DNA of 38,052 nt from Cytophagales bacterium (GTDB taxonomy: Bacteria > Bacteroidota > Bacteroidia > Cytophagales > Spirosomataceae), in assembly GCA_013298025.1 (NCBI GenBank), contig JAAFJE010000004.1, positions 242,528 through 280,579 of the forward strand. The letters run 5' to 3'. The notes under the pieces were generated by a model. The model did not search any database and was not told the DNA's origin. It saw nothing but the letters and a program-made list of their open reading frames with translations. The position numbers were made by a program, and so were the translations under genes. Positions 1-8,116 of the stretch are shown one piece after another (within the stretch, counting starts at the first letter, position 1; each line of letters opens with the position of its first letter).

Positions 1-839
1 CGTAATTTTTCGGCAGGCAAACCGATGGCTTTGTGGAATTTCAAACGGGTTTCTTTCCAAGCATTGTACCAGTGCATTTCGGTGCCAGGGCGACAGAAAA
101 ACTGCATTTCCATTTGCTCAAATTCACGCATACGGAAAATGAAGTTACGGGCTACAATCTCGTTGCGGAAGGCCTTGCCGATTTGGGCAATACCAAAAGG
201 CACTTTCATCCGACCCGATTTTTGTACGTTTAAGAAGTTGACAAAAATCCCTTGTGCTGTTTCGGGACGAAGGTAAATCAAGGAAGCATCTTCCGAAACC
301 GCTCCTACTTGCGTCGAGAACATCAAATTGAACTGACGAACCTCCGTCCAGTTGGCTGTACCCGAAATAGGGCATTTGATATTTTCGTCGATAATCAATT
401 GGCGTAGGGCATCCATGTTTTCGTCGGTCATGGCTTTTGCCATCGCTTCGAGCAAGGCTTTTCCTTTTTCTGGTGTACCAGCTTTTTCGTATTCTTCGGC
501 ACGTCCTTCGAGCAATTGGTCGGCACGGTAACGTTTTTTAGAATCTTTGTTATCAATCATGGGGTCGTTGAACGAGTCCACGTGTCCCGAAGCTTTCCAC
601 GTAAGTGGGTGCATAAAGATGGAAGCGTCAATCCCAACTACATTGTCGTTGAGCATAGTCATGGCTTTCCACCAAAGCGTTTTAAGGTTATTTTTTAGCT
701 CAACACCATTTTGACCGTAATCATAAACAGCCTGAAGGCCGTCGTAAATCTCTGAAGAAGGAAACACAAAGCCATATTCTTTGGCGTGTGAAATAATGTC
801 TTTTAATGCAGATGCGGTATCTTGTTTTTGTTCAGCCAT
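1..839 (-). CDS. glyS: Glycyl-tRNA synthetase (alpha2 type), N-terminal part, cut by window edge
   Basis: This class II synthetase charges tRNA-Gly with glycine in the cytoplasm. Translating the minus strand from the ATG at 839 gives an open frame of about 279 codons that runs off the left edge. The start reads MAEQKQDTASALKDI. Family signatures visible are YLRPETAQGIFVNF, the stretch KVPFGIAQIGKAFRNEI, and the class II motif 2 region around RMREFEQMEMQFF. These belong to the eukaryote/archaea-like alpha2 GlyRS found in Bacteroidota, not the alpha2beta2 enzyme. The anticodon-binding C-terminus lies outside the window. It is divergent from the secreted protein at 991 and probably uses the promoter at 913-920. 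Identification is confident. Confidence 0.95.
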   Translation of the reverse strand, partial: MAEQKQDTASALKDIISHAKEYGFVFPSSEIYDGLQAVYDYGQNGVELKNNLKTLWWKAMTMLNDNVVGIDASIFMHPLTWKASGHVDSFNDPMIDNKDSKKRYRADQLLEGRAEEYEKAGTPEKGKALLEAMAKAMTDENMDALRQLIIDENIKCPISGTANWTEVRQFNLMFSTQVGAVSEDASLIYLRPETAQGIFVNFLNVQKSGRMKVPFGIAQIGKAFRNEIVARNFIFRMREFEQMEMQFFCRPGTEMHWYNAWKETRLKFHKAIGLPAEKL

Positions 840-912
840 TGTTTTTTTAGTTATCAATCTATTCGCTTCTCTCGTTTCTGATATTTTTGCGTGCTAAACG
901 AGTTTTGGATTG

Positions 913-920
913 CAAAGTTA
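913..920 (-). promoter_or_regulatory. Bacteroidota-type -7 element for glyS
   Basis: On the minus strand the octamer TAACTTTG matches the Bacteroidota -7 consensus TAnnTTTG. It sits about 75 nt upstream of the glyS start. I see no clear TTG -33 element at the expected spacing, so this is a motif-only call. Confidence 0.5.
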
Positions 921-990
921 TTCCTTTTCTTGTGGATATTTGTCATATTTCACTAACTTGCTTATAACAGAACCCTAAAAAATCTTAAAA

Positions 991-1707
991 ATGTCACATC
1001 CATTTCGTTTCTTATGGCTCATTTGCTATTTGATGCCTTGTTTTGTATTTGCCCAAACACCCAAAGAAGCCCGCAATCCTTTTGTCGGGATATGGCTCAA
1101 CGAACGTTATTTGCTCGATATTCAAAAAAATAAATCGCCTTACAAAGCCCAAAAATTGGTAAGCCTGAGCAGTATGTTTTTGGCGTATAATCCATTAAAA
1201 TACAATACGATGGGCTGGCATTTTCACGAATGGGAACCTATTTTTCTACAAAAAAATGGCACACAATACGAAGTTTGGCACGAAAATCCACGACAAAAAT
1301 GGTGCAATATCAGCTTACTCGACGACCATCGGGTACAGGCTGGGAAAGAGGTTTTTGTCAAGCTCAAAACCAAAGATGCCAACAAAATTTTAGAAGAAGT
1401 GCTTTTCCAAGGAACTTACACCTTGCACACCCAAGAGATAACCTTTCTGCCCAATGGTGAGGTAAAAGGCTTAGAAGGTTTTCATTATTATTTTCCTCAA
1501 ACAGATTATTATGGCGGTGGGTATCCGTTCGACCAAATTGTATTTGCACGAACCAAAGATGTGACGAAAGGACAAAAATTTACGTTTGTCTTTACACAAG
1601 AAGAGTTGGATGTATATGAAATAGAATGTACCCGTTATGAAGGACAAGATTGTGCCGAAGCCAAGCAAGGAAAGCTCAAATATTCGTTTAAGTTTGTACG
1701 AAAATAA
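991..1707 (+). CDS. Secreted protein of unknown function (238 aa)
   Basis: I do not recognise this family. Residues 1-21 form a typical signal peptide (MSHPFRFLWLICYLMPCFVFAQ, cleavage expected near A21/Q22), so the mature protein should be periplasmic or outer-membrane-associated. The rest is rich in aromatic and beta-prone segments (for example GGGYPFDQIVFAR and GKLKYSFKFVRK), and a lipocalin-like or small beta-barrel fold is possible but unproven. Cysteines occur only sparsely (NISLL region and the EIECTRYEGQDC stretch), and the last two could form a disulfide. It is a single gene divergent from glyS, followed by the repeat-bearing gap, so no operon partner suggests a role. Confidence 0.75.
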   Translation: MSHPFRFLWLICYLMPCFVFAQTPKEARNPFVGIWLNERYLLDIQKNKSPYKAQKLVSLSSMFLAYNPLKYNTMGWHFHEWEPIFLQKNGTQYEVWHENPRQKWCNISLLDDHRVQAGKEVFVKLKTKDANKILEEVLFQGTYTLHTQEITFLPNGEVKGLEGFHYYFPQTDYYGGGYPFDQIVFARTKDVTKGQKFTFVFTQEELDVYEIECTRYEGQDCAEAKQGKLKYSFKFVRK

Positions 1708-2540
1708 GCAAACTTTATTTAGCTGCTGTTGGAGTAGGAGAGAAGCGTTATATACATTATCTTGGCGTGATTGTAGAGGAAAGATAGTATTAGTTTCAAA
1801 CAAAAATTAAATGTTAAGGCATAAAAACCTGTTTTACATCAAAGAAAAAGGAATTTTCACTTGGGAAATAGGTATTTACATTTAACAAATCGTTATTTAC
1901 AATCAAGAAAAGGCATCTTTATTTCGGAAAAACTTAGTTGCAGACAAGAAACAAACAATTGCAGCGAAGAAACGAGAAGTTCCGTTAAGAAACGTCTAGT
2001 TGTAATGACGAAACAAGAAGTTACATTAAAGAAATGTATAGTTGCAACCAAAAAAGAGCAACTAAAATAGAGAAACAAGCAATTGTAGTTGCGAAATGAG
2101 TAATTAAAACAAAGAAACAGGTAATTGTAACTAAGAAATGAACAACTAAACTAAAGAAATAGATAACTATTGTCAAGAAAGATTGCTTGCAAATAGGTAA
2201 TAGACGACTAAAACCAAGAAATAGCCATCTGTTTCGTGGTTTTTACTTTCTTCGATGAGTTTAGCGTTGGTAACAAGTAAAATAGAGAGATGAAAACCGT
2301 AAGATTGTAGCTAATGCAAAAAATAAAATCTGTTCTTGCTTTGATTTTCATAACAAAACAAGAAAAATCTATTGGAATTTTGCTTGAGTAACGCACATTT
2401 GCCTATTAACTTACGGGTACATAATCGTTTAAAAGTCACAGTTCTGTGTAAGAATAAGTTTCACAGCATTTCTTTTATTATAATACAAATGTAAAATTTT
2501 GATGTTTAGCTCTGTAGTAAACAAGATTTGTTTTTCAATA
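1708..2540. other. Gene-free region containing a degenerate 21-bp tandem repeat
   Basis: About 830 bp without a convincing gene. The central part (1863-2232) is the tandem repeat listed separately. The flanks are AT-rich and I see no tRNA, terminator or mobile-element ends in them. Short open frames here are products of the repeat periodicity. Confidence 0.7.
1863..2232. repeat. Degenerate tandem repeat, about 18 units of 21 (20-21) bp
   Basis: The core AAGAAA (or GAAA) recurs at nearly constant spacing. The G of the core lies near 1907, 1928, 1948, 1969, 1989, 2010, 2031, 2052, 2072, 2093, 2114, 2135, 2156, 2177, 2197 and 2218. Each core is followed by about 6 variable bases and then a motif like CAATTGTAR or TAGTTGCAA. 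Units are diverged, but the phase is kept over about 370 bp with only a few 20-bp steps. Because 21 bp equals seven codons, one frame (1861-2070) reads as a run of seven-residue repeats before stops accumulate. Because 21 bp is also about two helical turns, the A-rich cores lie on one face of the DNA. Confidence 0.85.
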
Positions 2541-3116
2541 ATGATATTTCAGATATTAATAAAATACTCCAAAGGGTTAATGCTTTTGATAGTCAATTGC
2601 GTTTTTTTAGCTTGCCAAACTGAAAAAACACCCGATTTACAGCTTGATTTTTATGGTAATCATTTCAATTTATATCTTTATAATGATACTTTAGGAGAAT
2701 TAAGAGATAAGAATAATAATTTGGTTGAAAAAGGAAAATGTTCCATTGTTCATACAAAATCTAAAATCTTTATTGAGGTTTTCAATCAAGAAATCATCTG
2801 TTATGATAAGGCAAAGCAGAGCATATTATCACAGTTTTCATTACAAACAAGTGGTTCTATGATAGCAAAACTAAAGCCATTGAATGATGACTTTGTTATG
2901 GTAATCTCTCCTGAAAAGATGTATGTTTATGATGATAAACTTAGCATAAGACTTTCGCCGTTGGATAGTATCTTCGCAAGAAATAAAAGACTGAAATTAA
3001 CATCAGTTCAACCATGGACTTATGCCATTTTGGGGGGTAAAAAGATTAAAATAGTAATTCCACAAATCGATGGAAGTAATGTTGTAGAAATAATCAACTT
3101 AGAATCATTAAGATAA
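2541..3116 (+). CDS. Putative lipoprotein of unknown function, AT-rich
   Basis: I do not recognise this family. From the ATG at 2541 the product has an N-terminus with two lysines, a hydrophobic stretch and a possible lipobox VFLAC-Q, then a polar region (TEKTPDLQ), as in Bacteroidota lipoproteins. In-frame starts at 2502 and 2580 are alternatives; the 2580 start would leave almost no charged n-region. The remaining ~165 residues alternate short strands and turns (YGNHFNLYLYNDTLGEL, VMVISPEKMYVYDD), compatible with a beta-rich domain. Codon usage is clearly more AT-rich than in neighbouring genes. It directly follows the tandem-repeat region, so it may be recently acquired or fast evolving. 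Confidence 0.6.
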   Translation: MIFQILIKYSKGLMLLIVNCVFLACQTEKTPDLQLDFYGNHFNLYLYNDTLGELRDKNNNLVEKGKCSIVHTKSKIFIEVFNQEIICYDKAKQSILSQFSLQTSGSMIAKLKPLNDDFVMVISPEKMYVYDDKLSIRLSPLDSIFARNKRLKLTSVQPWTYAILGGKKIKIVIPQIDGSNVVEIINLESLR

Positions 3117-3169
3117 GCCTCAACATTGCTCTTCAAGCCATCTCATCTTCAAATTTTCAAATCTTCAAA

Positions 3170-3991
3170 TTACCCAACCCCCTTTTCATAGGCTAAAAAT
3201 GCTTCTTGCAAGTGTTGCGTAATTGTTCCTATTTTACCTTTGTTAAAAATCACGTCGTCGGTTTGTACAATGGGCAATAGTCGTTTGGTGCTACCCGTCG
3301 TAAATACCTCGTCGGCTTCCCAATATTCGGCTAAACTGATGTCTCTTTCTTCTACAGCATAATGCTTGGCAGCGACTTTTAGCACGTGCTTGCGTGTGAT
3401 ACCATACAAAACGCCTGTTTGAGGCGTAACGATGGTTTGATTTTTTACGATAAAAATATTGCTTCTCGACGATTCAGAAATGAGGTTATTGGCATAATAC
3501 AACACATCGTCGGCTTGGGCAGCTTTCAGTTGTGGCAACAGGCGAATCGGTACGATATAATTGAGGGTTTTAATTGCTGGAATTTCTCGTTGGTAAGCAA
3601 AACTGAGCAGTTTGAGTCCTTGCTTGGGTTCTTTGAAAGTAAAAGGCTTGCCTATCACTATCAGGTTGGGCGCTTCGGCAGGTACGTAGCCATCGGGCGA
3701 ATAACCGCCTGTAAGTATCATTTTGATGCCAAGCGTCGGATACGGATTGAGCCGAATGGTTTCTTGGATAATATTACGCAAAGCAACCCGATTGGCAGGG
3801 ATGGTTAGCCCCATCAAACGGGCCGAGTTTTCAAAGCGGTCGAGGTGGTCTTCCATAAAAATAGGTTTGCCATTGATAGCCCTAAAGAAATCGAAAATGC
3901 CGTATCCTCGCAATAAGGCTAAATCGGTGACGTGAATTTTTGCCTCTTGGGACTTTACAAACTGACCATTGATAAAGATATATTCTTGCAT
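3170..3991 (-). CDS. PLP-dependent aminotransferase class IV
   Basis: A fold-type IV PLP enzyme, the family of branched-chain amino-acid aminotransferase, D-amino-acid aminotransferase and aminodeoxychorismate lyase. The start MQEYIFINGQFV and the segment LRGYGIFDFFRAINGK are typical. The probable Schiff-base lysine is in the KTLNYIVPIRLL segment. The conserved E of ISESSRSNIFIV and the GITRKHVL and VFTTGSTKRLLPI segments complete the signature. Its 273 aa is the normal length for DAAT/PabC-like members, shorter than most IlvE. No pathway neighbour decides the substrate. It is divergent from hemW; the two start codons are about 140 bp apart. Confidence 0.85.
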   Translation of the reverse strand: MQEYIFINGQFVKSQEAKIHVTDLALLRGYGIFDFFRAINGKPIFMEDHLDRFENSARLMGLTIPANRVALRNIIQETIRLNPYPTLGIKMILTGGYSPDGYVPAEAPNLIVIGKPFTFKEPKQGLKLLSFAYQREIPAIKTLNYIVPIRLLPQLKAAQADDVLYYANNLISESSRSNIFIVKNQTIVTPQTGVLYGITRKHVLKVAAKHYAVEERDISLAEYWEADEVFTTGSTKRLLPIVQTDDVIFNKGKIGTITQHLQEAFLAYEKGVG

Positions 3992-4092
3992 TTGGCTTTC
4001 TTTGTTGATTGAAGACGCTTCTCTTTATTTCGAAATTACAAAAAATAGGGTAGCTTATCAAGGAAAAATACAAGGCAGACCAAGGTTTTCCG

Positions 4093-4100
4093 TACTTTTG
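4093..4100 (+). promoter_or_regulatory. -7 element TACTTTTG upstream of hemW
   Basis: The octamer TACTTTTG matches TAnnTTTG and ends 33 nt before the ATG at 4134. Its position downstream of the longer in-frame TTG opening at 3969 supports 4134 as the real start. No clear -33 TTG is seen. Confidence 0.5.
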
Positions 4101-4133
4101 TATGCCGATTGTTCGGCCTTATGTCATGTCATT

Positions 4134-5258
4134 ATGCACTTGTATATTCATATTCCTTTTTGCAAGCAAGCTTGTTATTATTGCGATTTTCATTTTAGTA
4201 CCAACATGGCCCAAAAATCGGCTATGGTTGAGGCCATTTGTACAGAAATTGGCTTACAAGCTTCCTATTTACCAAGTCGGCATCTCGAAACAATTTACTT
4301 GGGCGGAGGCACGCCTTCTTTGCTACAAAAACATGAGCTAGAACAAATATTTGAAACCATTCATCGGTATTTTACGGTAAATCCCAACGCCGAAATCACC
4401 TTAGAGGCCAATCCCGACGACCTATCTTTGGCTCAGTTGCAGGCATTCAAACAAGCGGGTATCAATCGCCTGAGCATTGGCGTGCAGTCGTTTTATGAAC
4501 CTCATTTGCAACAAATGCACCGGGCTCACCAAGCACACCAAGCCGAAAGTTGTATCAAATTGGCACAAGACCAAGGTTTTCACAACATCAGCATCGACCT
4601 GATTTATGCCATTCCGCACCCCGACCACCGTGTATTGGAAGCAGACCTAGACAAAGTACTTGCTTTGTCGTTGCCTCATATTTCGGCGTATTGCCTCACC
4701 ATAGAACCTCAAACGGTATTTGGCAAATGGCACAAACAAGGGAAAATGCCTGCCATCGACGACCACTTTGCCGCCGAACAGTTCGATATATTAATCAAAA
4801 CGCTGTGTTCGGCAGGCTATGAACAATACGAGATTTCAAACTTTGCTCATGCCCAACAGTACTCTAAACACAATACCAGCTACTGGCAGCAAAAACCTTA
4901 TTTGGGCATTGGGCCATCGGCTCATAGCTATCATGGCAATACCCGACAATACAACGTTGCCAACAATGCCCAATACATCAAGGCTATAGCACAAGGACAA
5001 GTGCCTGCCACGGTTGAACACCTCAGCATTGCCGACCAAATCAACGAATATTTACTCACAGGACTCCGTACTCAGTGGGGTTGTTCGCTACGGTACTTAG
5101 AGCAATTGGGACAAGCCTCGTTTGTACAACGCCAAGCCCCAATCATTGCACGCTTGACCCAAATCGGGCATTTGTCTATCAATGCCGATGTAATGAAACT
5201 TACCGAAACAGGAAAGTTCTTTGCCGACCGCATAGCCTCCGATTTGTTTGTTGAATAA
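4134..5258 (+). CDS. hemW: HemW-like radical SAM protein (heme chaperone)
   Basis: A radical SAM protein of the HemW/HemN-like family, now regarded as a heme chaperone rather than a true coproporphyrinogen III dehydrogenase. The start is set by MHLYIHIPFCKQACYYCDFH, where the iron-sulfur motif C10-x3-C14-x2-C17 lies in the usual HIPFC..C.YCDF context. The SAM-binding YLGGGTPSLL follows, then EANPDDL, NRLSIGVQSF, GFHNISIDLIYAIP, QYEISNFA and GIGPSAHS. The HemW C-terminal domain follows (IADQINEYLLTGLRT). At 374 aa from the ATG at 4134 it is full length. The open frame extends upstream to 3969 with a non-conserved leader that I reject. Convergent with the transporter, with 4 bp between stop codons. 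Confidence 0.93.
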   Translation: MHLYIHIPFCKQACYYCDFHFSTNMAQKSAMVEAICTEIGLQASYLPSRHLETIYLGGGTPSLLQKHELEQIFETIHRYFTVNPNAEITLEANPDDLSLAQLQAFKQAGINRLSIGVQSFYEPHLQQMHRAHQAHQAESCIKLAQDQGFHNISIDLIYAIPHPDHRVLEADLDKVLALSLPHISAYCLTIEPQTVFGKWHKQGKMPAIDDHFAAEQFDILIKTLCSAGYEQYEISNFAHAQQYSKHNTSYWQQKPYLGIGPSAHSYHGNTRQYNVANNAQYIKAIAQGQVPATVEHLSIADQINEYLLTGLRTQWGCSLRYLEQLGQASFVQRQAPIIARLTQIGHLSINADVMKLTETGKFFADRIASDLFVE

Positions 5259-5262
5259 ACGT

Positions 5263-6555
5263 TTACTTATAAATCACCTGCGAAGGCACTCGTTTGATAA
5301 GCACCCAACCCAACAAAAATATAGCCGACAACACCAATACGCTCATACGCATACTGCCTGTGAGTTGATTGACGAGGCCAAACATAAATGTACCCAATAC
5401 CGTAGAAAGCCTATCGCATACGTCGTAAAAGCTGAAATAAGAAGCGGTATCGGTGGTATCGTCAGGAATCAATTTGGCGTAGGTTGAGCGAGAAAGCGAT
5501 TGTACGCCTCCCATCACAAAACCAATGGCTGTAGCCAAGGCATAAAATTGTAATTTGGAATATACCACGTATGCCGCAATACAAATGGCAATCCATATTA
5601 CTACAATCCAAGCCAGCGAAGCGGTGTTTCCAATTTTAGCGGAAATATTAGCAAAAATATAAGCCCCCGGAATGGCCACTAGCTGAATCAAGAGAATGGT
5701 GATAATCAGTGCGTCGTCGGGTAGTTTAAGTTCTTGACTGCCAAACAAAGCCCCCAGAAACATCACCGTTTGAGCCCCCATATTGTAGCAAAAGAAGGCA
5801 AGTAAAAATCTTTTGGTGAGTGTTTGGTGTTGTAATTCTTGAAAGACTTTTTTCAATTCTTTAAAACCATTAAACAGCCAATTAGCGGTATTGCTGCGTG
5901 GTTTTTGGGTTTCGGGCAAATAACGAAAAGGAATTTGTGCAAAGACAATCCACCAAACGCCTACAGAAAGAAAAGAAATACGAGAAGCCATGCCACTCGA
6001 AATACCTCCGTACCATTCGGGCTTGAGTATCATGGTGAGGTTTTGCAAAAGCAACAATACACTCCCAATATAGCCCAAGCTAAAACCTTTGGCACTCAGG
6101 GCATCGAAGCGGTCTTCGGTGGCAATTTCGGGTAAATAAGAGTTATAAAAAACGATACTTCCTCCCCAGCCTACTATCGAAAACAAAAAGGCAAACGTAC
6201 CCAAATAATAATTTCCTTCTTCAAAAAAGTATAAAAGCATACAACTGATAGCTCCTAAATAACAATACAGTTTTAAAAACGCTTTTTTCTTTCCCAAATA
6301 ATCAGAAATAGCCGAGGTAAAGGGTACAGACATCGCCAATAGCAAGAAACCCAAGGAAACCGCATAAGAATACACCACGGTGTTTTCGAGTTGTAAGCCT
6401 AAAAAATCGAGTTGGGTACTTTTGCTCGGCAACATTACGGCGGCGGCTGGAAAGTAAATAGGAAAAATAGCCGAGGTAATGGTGAGTGAATGTACAGAGT
6501 TTGCCCAGTCATACATGGTCCAGGCGTTTAGTACTTTGGGGTCATTTTTAGTCAT
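5263..6555 (-). CDS. UMF1-type MFS transporter (Atg22-like)
   Basis: An integral inner-membrane protein of about 12 transmembrane helices in the UMF1/Atg22-like branch of the major facilitator superfamily. The diagnostic N-terminus is LNAWTMYDWANSVHSLTITS, with the conserved YDWANS and a following aromatic-rich first helix. Later hallmarks are VPFTSAISDYLGKKKAF (loop 2-3), GWGGSIVFYNSYLPEIA, AFFCYNMGAQTVMFLGAL and GFVMGGVQSLSRSTYAKLIP. Length (430 aa) is normal. Bacterial substrates of this family are unknown to me. It stands alone, convergent with hemW. Confidence 0.85.
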   Translation of the reverse strand: MTKNDPKVLNAWTMYDWANSVHSLTITSAIFPIYFPAAAVMLPSKSTQLDFLGLQLENTVVYSYAVSLGFLLLAMSVPFTSAISDYLGKKKAFLKLYCYLGAISCMLLYFFEEGNYYLGTFAFLFSIVGWGGSIVFYNSYLPEIATEDRFDALSAKGFSLGYIGSVLLLLQNLTMILKPEWYGGISSGMASRISFLSVGVWWIVFAQIPFRYLPETQKPRSNTANWLFNGFKELKKVFQELQHQTLTKRFLLAFFCYNMGAQTVMFLGALFGSQELKLPDDALIITILLIQLVAIPGAYIFANISAKIGNTASLAWIVVIWIAICIAAYVVYSKLQFYALATAIGFVMGGVQSLSRSTYAKLIPDDTTDTASYFSFYDVCDRLSTVLGTFMFGLVNQLTGSMRMSVLVLSAIFLLGWVLIKRVPSQVIYK

Positions 6556-6889
6556 GTAGGTAAATTTTAAAGGCAGTTAGTATATTTCTATAACTAAGGA
6601 TATGCTTATTCATCAGGGCTAAAATACGATTTATTCTTTATTTCTCACACGCAACGCTCAGGAAAACTATTTTTTACCTGAGCAAAATCGCTCGAATGCC
6701 TGAGCTTACTCATGTCGTAAATGCCTGCTTGGGTGCAGTTTTGTATAGAAAGACGAAGGCAATGGCCCTCTTTCGTTTCCTTACTTTGCTGATGGTTAAG
6801 TGAAAATAAACTGCTGTTTTGCTGTAGTTTAATACAAAACTTAATCCAAAAAGATAGCATAATATTATTTACGACAAAAAACCATTACC
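6556..6889. other. Intergenic region between divergent genes
   Basis: 334 bp with no credible gene. It contains a 7-bp inverted repeat GCTCAGG (6656-6662) / CCTGAGC (6677-6683), and a third half-site CCTGAGC near 6699-6705, which could be an operator or a weak hairpin. A 71-codon minus-strand open frame here has no recognisable features. Confidence 0.5.
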
Positions 6890-7270
6890 ATGAACAGTAA
6901 AAAACACATCGCCGAATTGCACGCAGAAATCAATCAATGGAAAAACCAAATTGCTTTTGTTCAAGACGAATTAAAAATGTTTCAACAGCAATTAGCAGCC
7001 GCTTCTATCAGCCATAAAGAACAAGCCGTAAAAATGCAAGTAGGGCATTTCGAGAGTGTATTTATCAGACAAGACGAAGTAAACGACGAGTTACTACACG
7101 AAATCAAACTAGCCGATGCTTCCTTGGCAAAAGAAGTGGAGGGCAATCCAGCCGCCGAGAGAGTATTGTTTGAAGACCATACCGATTTGCGTGGTAAAAT
7201 GGACGTATTCGGCACAATTTGGCAAGACAACAAGCAGGCTTTTCGTAGCTTTGTTACCGAAGCATTATAA
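6890..7270 (+). CDS. Small coiled-coil protein of unknown function (126 aa)
   Basis: Not recognised. The product has no signal peptide or membrane segment and is strongly helical. Residues ~5-50 have spaced hydrophobic residues (IAELHAEINQWKNQIAFVQ, ELKMFQQQLAAA) suggesting a coiled coil. The second half (DEVNDELLHEIKLADASL) is also helical and acidic. The size and helical-pair look suggest a cytoplasmic dimeric helical bundle, but no function can be assigned. It is monocistronic and ends at the hairpin at 7308-7336. Confidence 0.75.
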   Translation: MNSKKHIAELHAEINQWKNQIAFVQDELKMFQQQLAAASISHKEQAVKMQVGHFESVFIRQDEVNDELLHEIKLADASLAKEVEGNPAAERVLFEDHTDLRGKMDVFGTIWQDNKQAFRSFVTEAL

Positions 7271-7307
7271 GAGAAGGCAACTTAATTCCGTAATCCAGCA
7301 TAAAAAG

Positions 7308-7336
7308 AAAGTCACTCCTAACCTAGGAGTGACTTT
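7308..7336. terminator. Perfect 13-bp hairpin between convergent genes
   Basis: AAAGTCACTCCTA, a 3-nt loop, then TAGGAGTGACTTT. The arms pair perfectly and begin with AAA and end with TTT, so it can act in both directions for the 6890 gene and the convergent 7376-7843 gene. Confidence 0.85.
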
Positions 7337-7375
7337 GCTGTATAAACCTCTTTAAACTTCTCAATCAAAAGTCTT

Positions 7376-7843
7376 TTAGCTGTCTTTTCTACGCTTTTGG
7401 TATTCTTCAAATTGCTCGGGCGTAAGTACAGCTTTCATGTCATTATCTTTGTCGTCTTTCATTTTACGCATTTTTTCTCTCAACTTTGTACGCACGTCGT
7501 CTGGGGGTGCTGTTGTACCATTGTTGGTCGCTTTTTTGAGTTCTTCAAAAATATCGAATCGTTGAAAGGCGTATTTTATATTAATATCTTCTACTTTCGG
7601 AATTTGTTCTTCCGTTAGTTTCAGTTTTTTTGTCATCCATCGAGTATCTTCTTTGGCTATTTCTTCGGGGTCTAGGGTATTATCTCTTCGACGAGTATCA
7701 TTTTGTCCTGCTTGCGGAAAACCATTGCCAATGCCACCACGACCAAAGCCACCACCGCCACCATAATATTGCGCTTCTGCTTGCTGATTGGCACCAAGCA
7801 AAGCGAGTAAGAAGAGTGCACCTATTAGAATTAATTTTTTCAT
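7376..7843 (-). CDS. Periplasmic Spy/LTxxQ-like protein with Gly-rich linker
   Basis: Exported helical protein related to the Spy/CpxP/LTxxQ group, which act as periplasmic chaperones or metal-sensor-like proteins. Residues 1-24 are a signal peptide (MKKLILIGALFLLALLGANQ...AEA). A glycine-rich segment follows (YYGGGGGFGRGGIGNG), then a helical domain with two LTxxQ-type motifs: KLKLTEEQIPKVEDI and the C-terminal AVLTPEQFEEYQKRR. Length 155 aa fits. The Gly-rich stretch between signal and domain is unusual for Spy. It is monocistronic, with a -7 element at 7891-7898 and the terminator at 7308-7336. Confidence 0.8.
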   Translation of the reverse strand: MKKLILIGALFLLALLGANQQAEAQYYGGGGGFGRGGIGNGFPQAGQNDTRRRDNTLDPEEIAKEDTRWMTKKLKLTEEQIPKVEDINIKYAFQRFDIFEELKKATNNGTTAPPDDVRTKLREKMRKMKDDKDNDMKAVLTPEQFEEYQKRRKDS

Positions 7844-7890
7844 AATATAAGTTAAAGAGTTCTGCTAGTTTGTTTCGTTAAGCTTCAATA

Positions 7891-7898
7891 CAAAAATA
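7891..7898 (-). promoter_or_regulatory. -7 element TATTTTTG for the Spy-like gene
   Basis: Minus-strand octamer TATTTTTG matching TAnnTTTG, about 48 nt upstream of the start at 7843. No convincing -33 element was found. Confidence 0.4.
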
Positions 7899-8044
7899 AA
7901 GATATGCCTTCACATTTTCTACTACAATTCGACAAAATACCCCAAAAAAAAGACTAAATACCCGTTTTTAGGGTAAATATAGGTTGATACATGAATTTTT
8001 TATTTGACAAAACCCCGCTTATGTTAAGAAAACCCCTTCAATCA

Positions 8045-8080
8045 AAAAGCGGTAAGGCCTTGCAAGACCTTACCGCTTTT
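8045..8080 (-). terminator. Terminator of the TonB-dependent receptor gene
   Basis: 13-bp stem AAAAGCGGTAAGG / CCTTACCGCTTTT with a 10-nt loop, lying 36 bp beyond the receptor stop codon on the minus strand. The stem ends in a T run in that direction. Confidence 0.85.
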
Positions 8081-8116
8081 GCGTGTTGTAATAGTACGAT
8101 ACCACTATTTTTTTGA

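Noticed and set aside
1861..2078. Open frames on both strands across the 21-bp repeat
   Set aside because: They start at non-ATG or arbitrary codons, break into stops in later units, and are explained by a period divisible by three.
1863..2232. Possible CRISPR array
   Set aside because: Units are contiguous with no unique spacers, repeats are degenerate and 21 bp long, and no cas gene is near.
3969..4133. N-terminal extension of HemW
   Set aside because: Starts with TTG, is not conserved in type, and a -7 promoter element lies inside it; HemW normally begins just before HIPFC.
6645..6860. 71-codon minus-strand frame in the intergenic region
   Set aside because: No signal, domain, promoter or compositional support; it contains the CTCAGG/CCTGAG inverted repeat instead.
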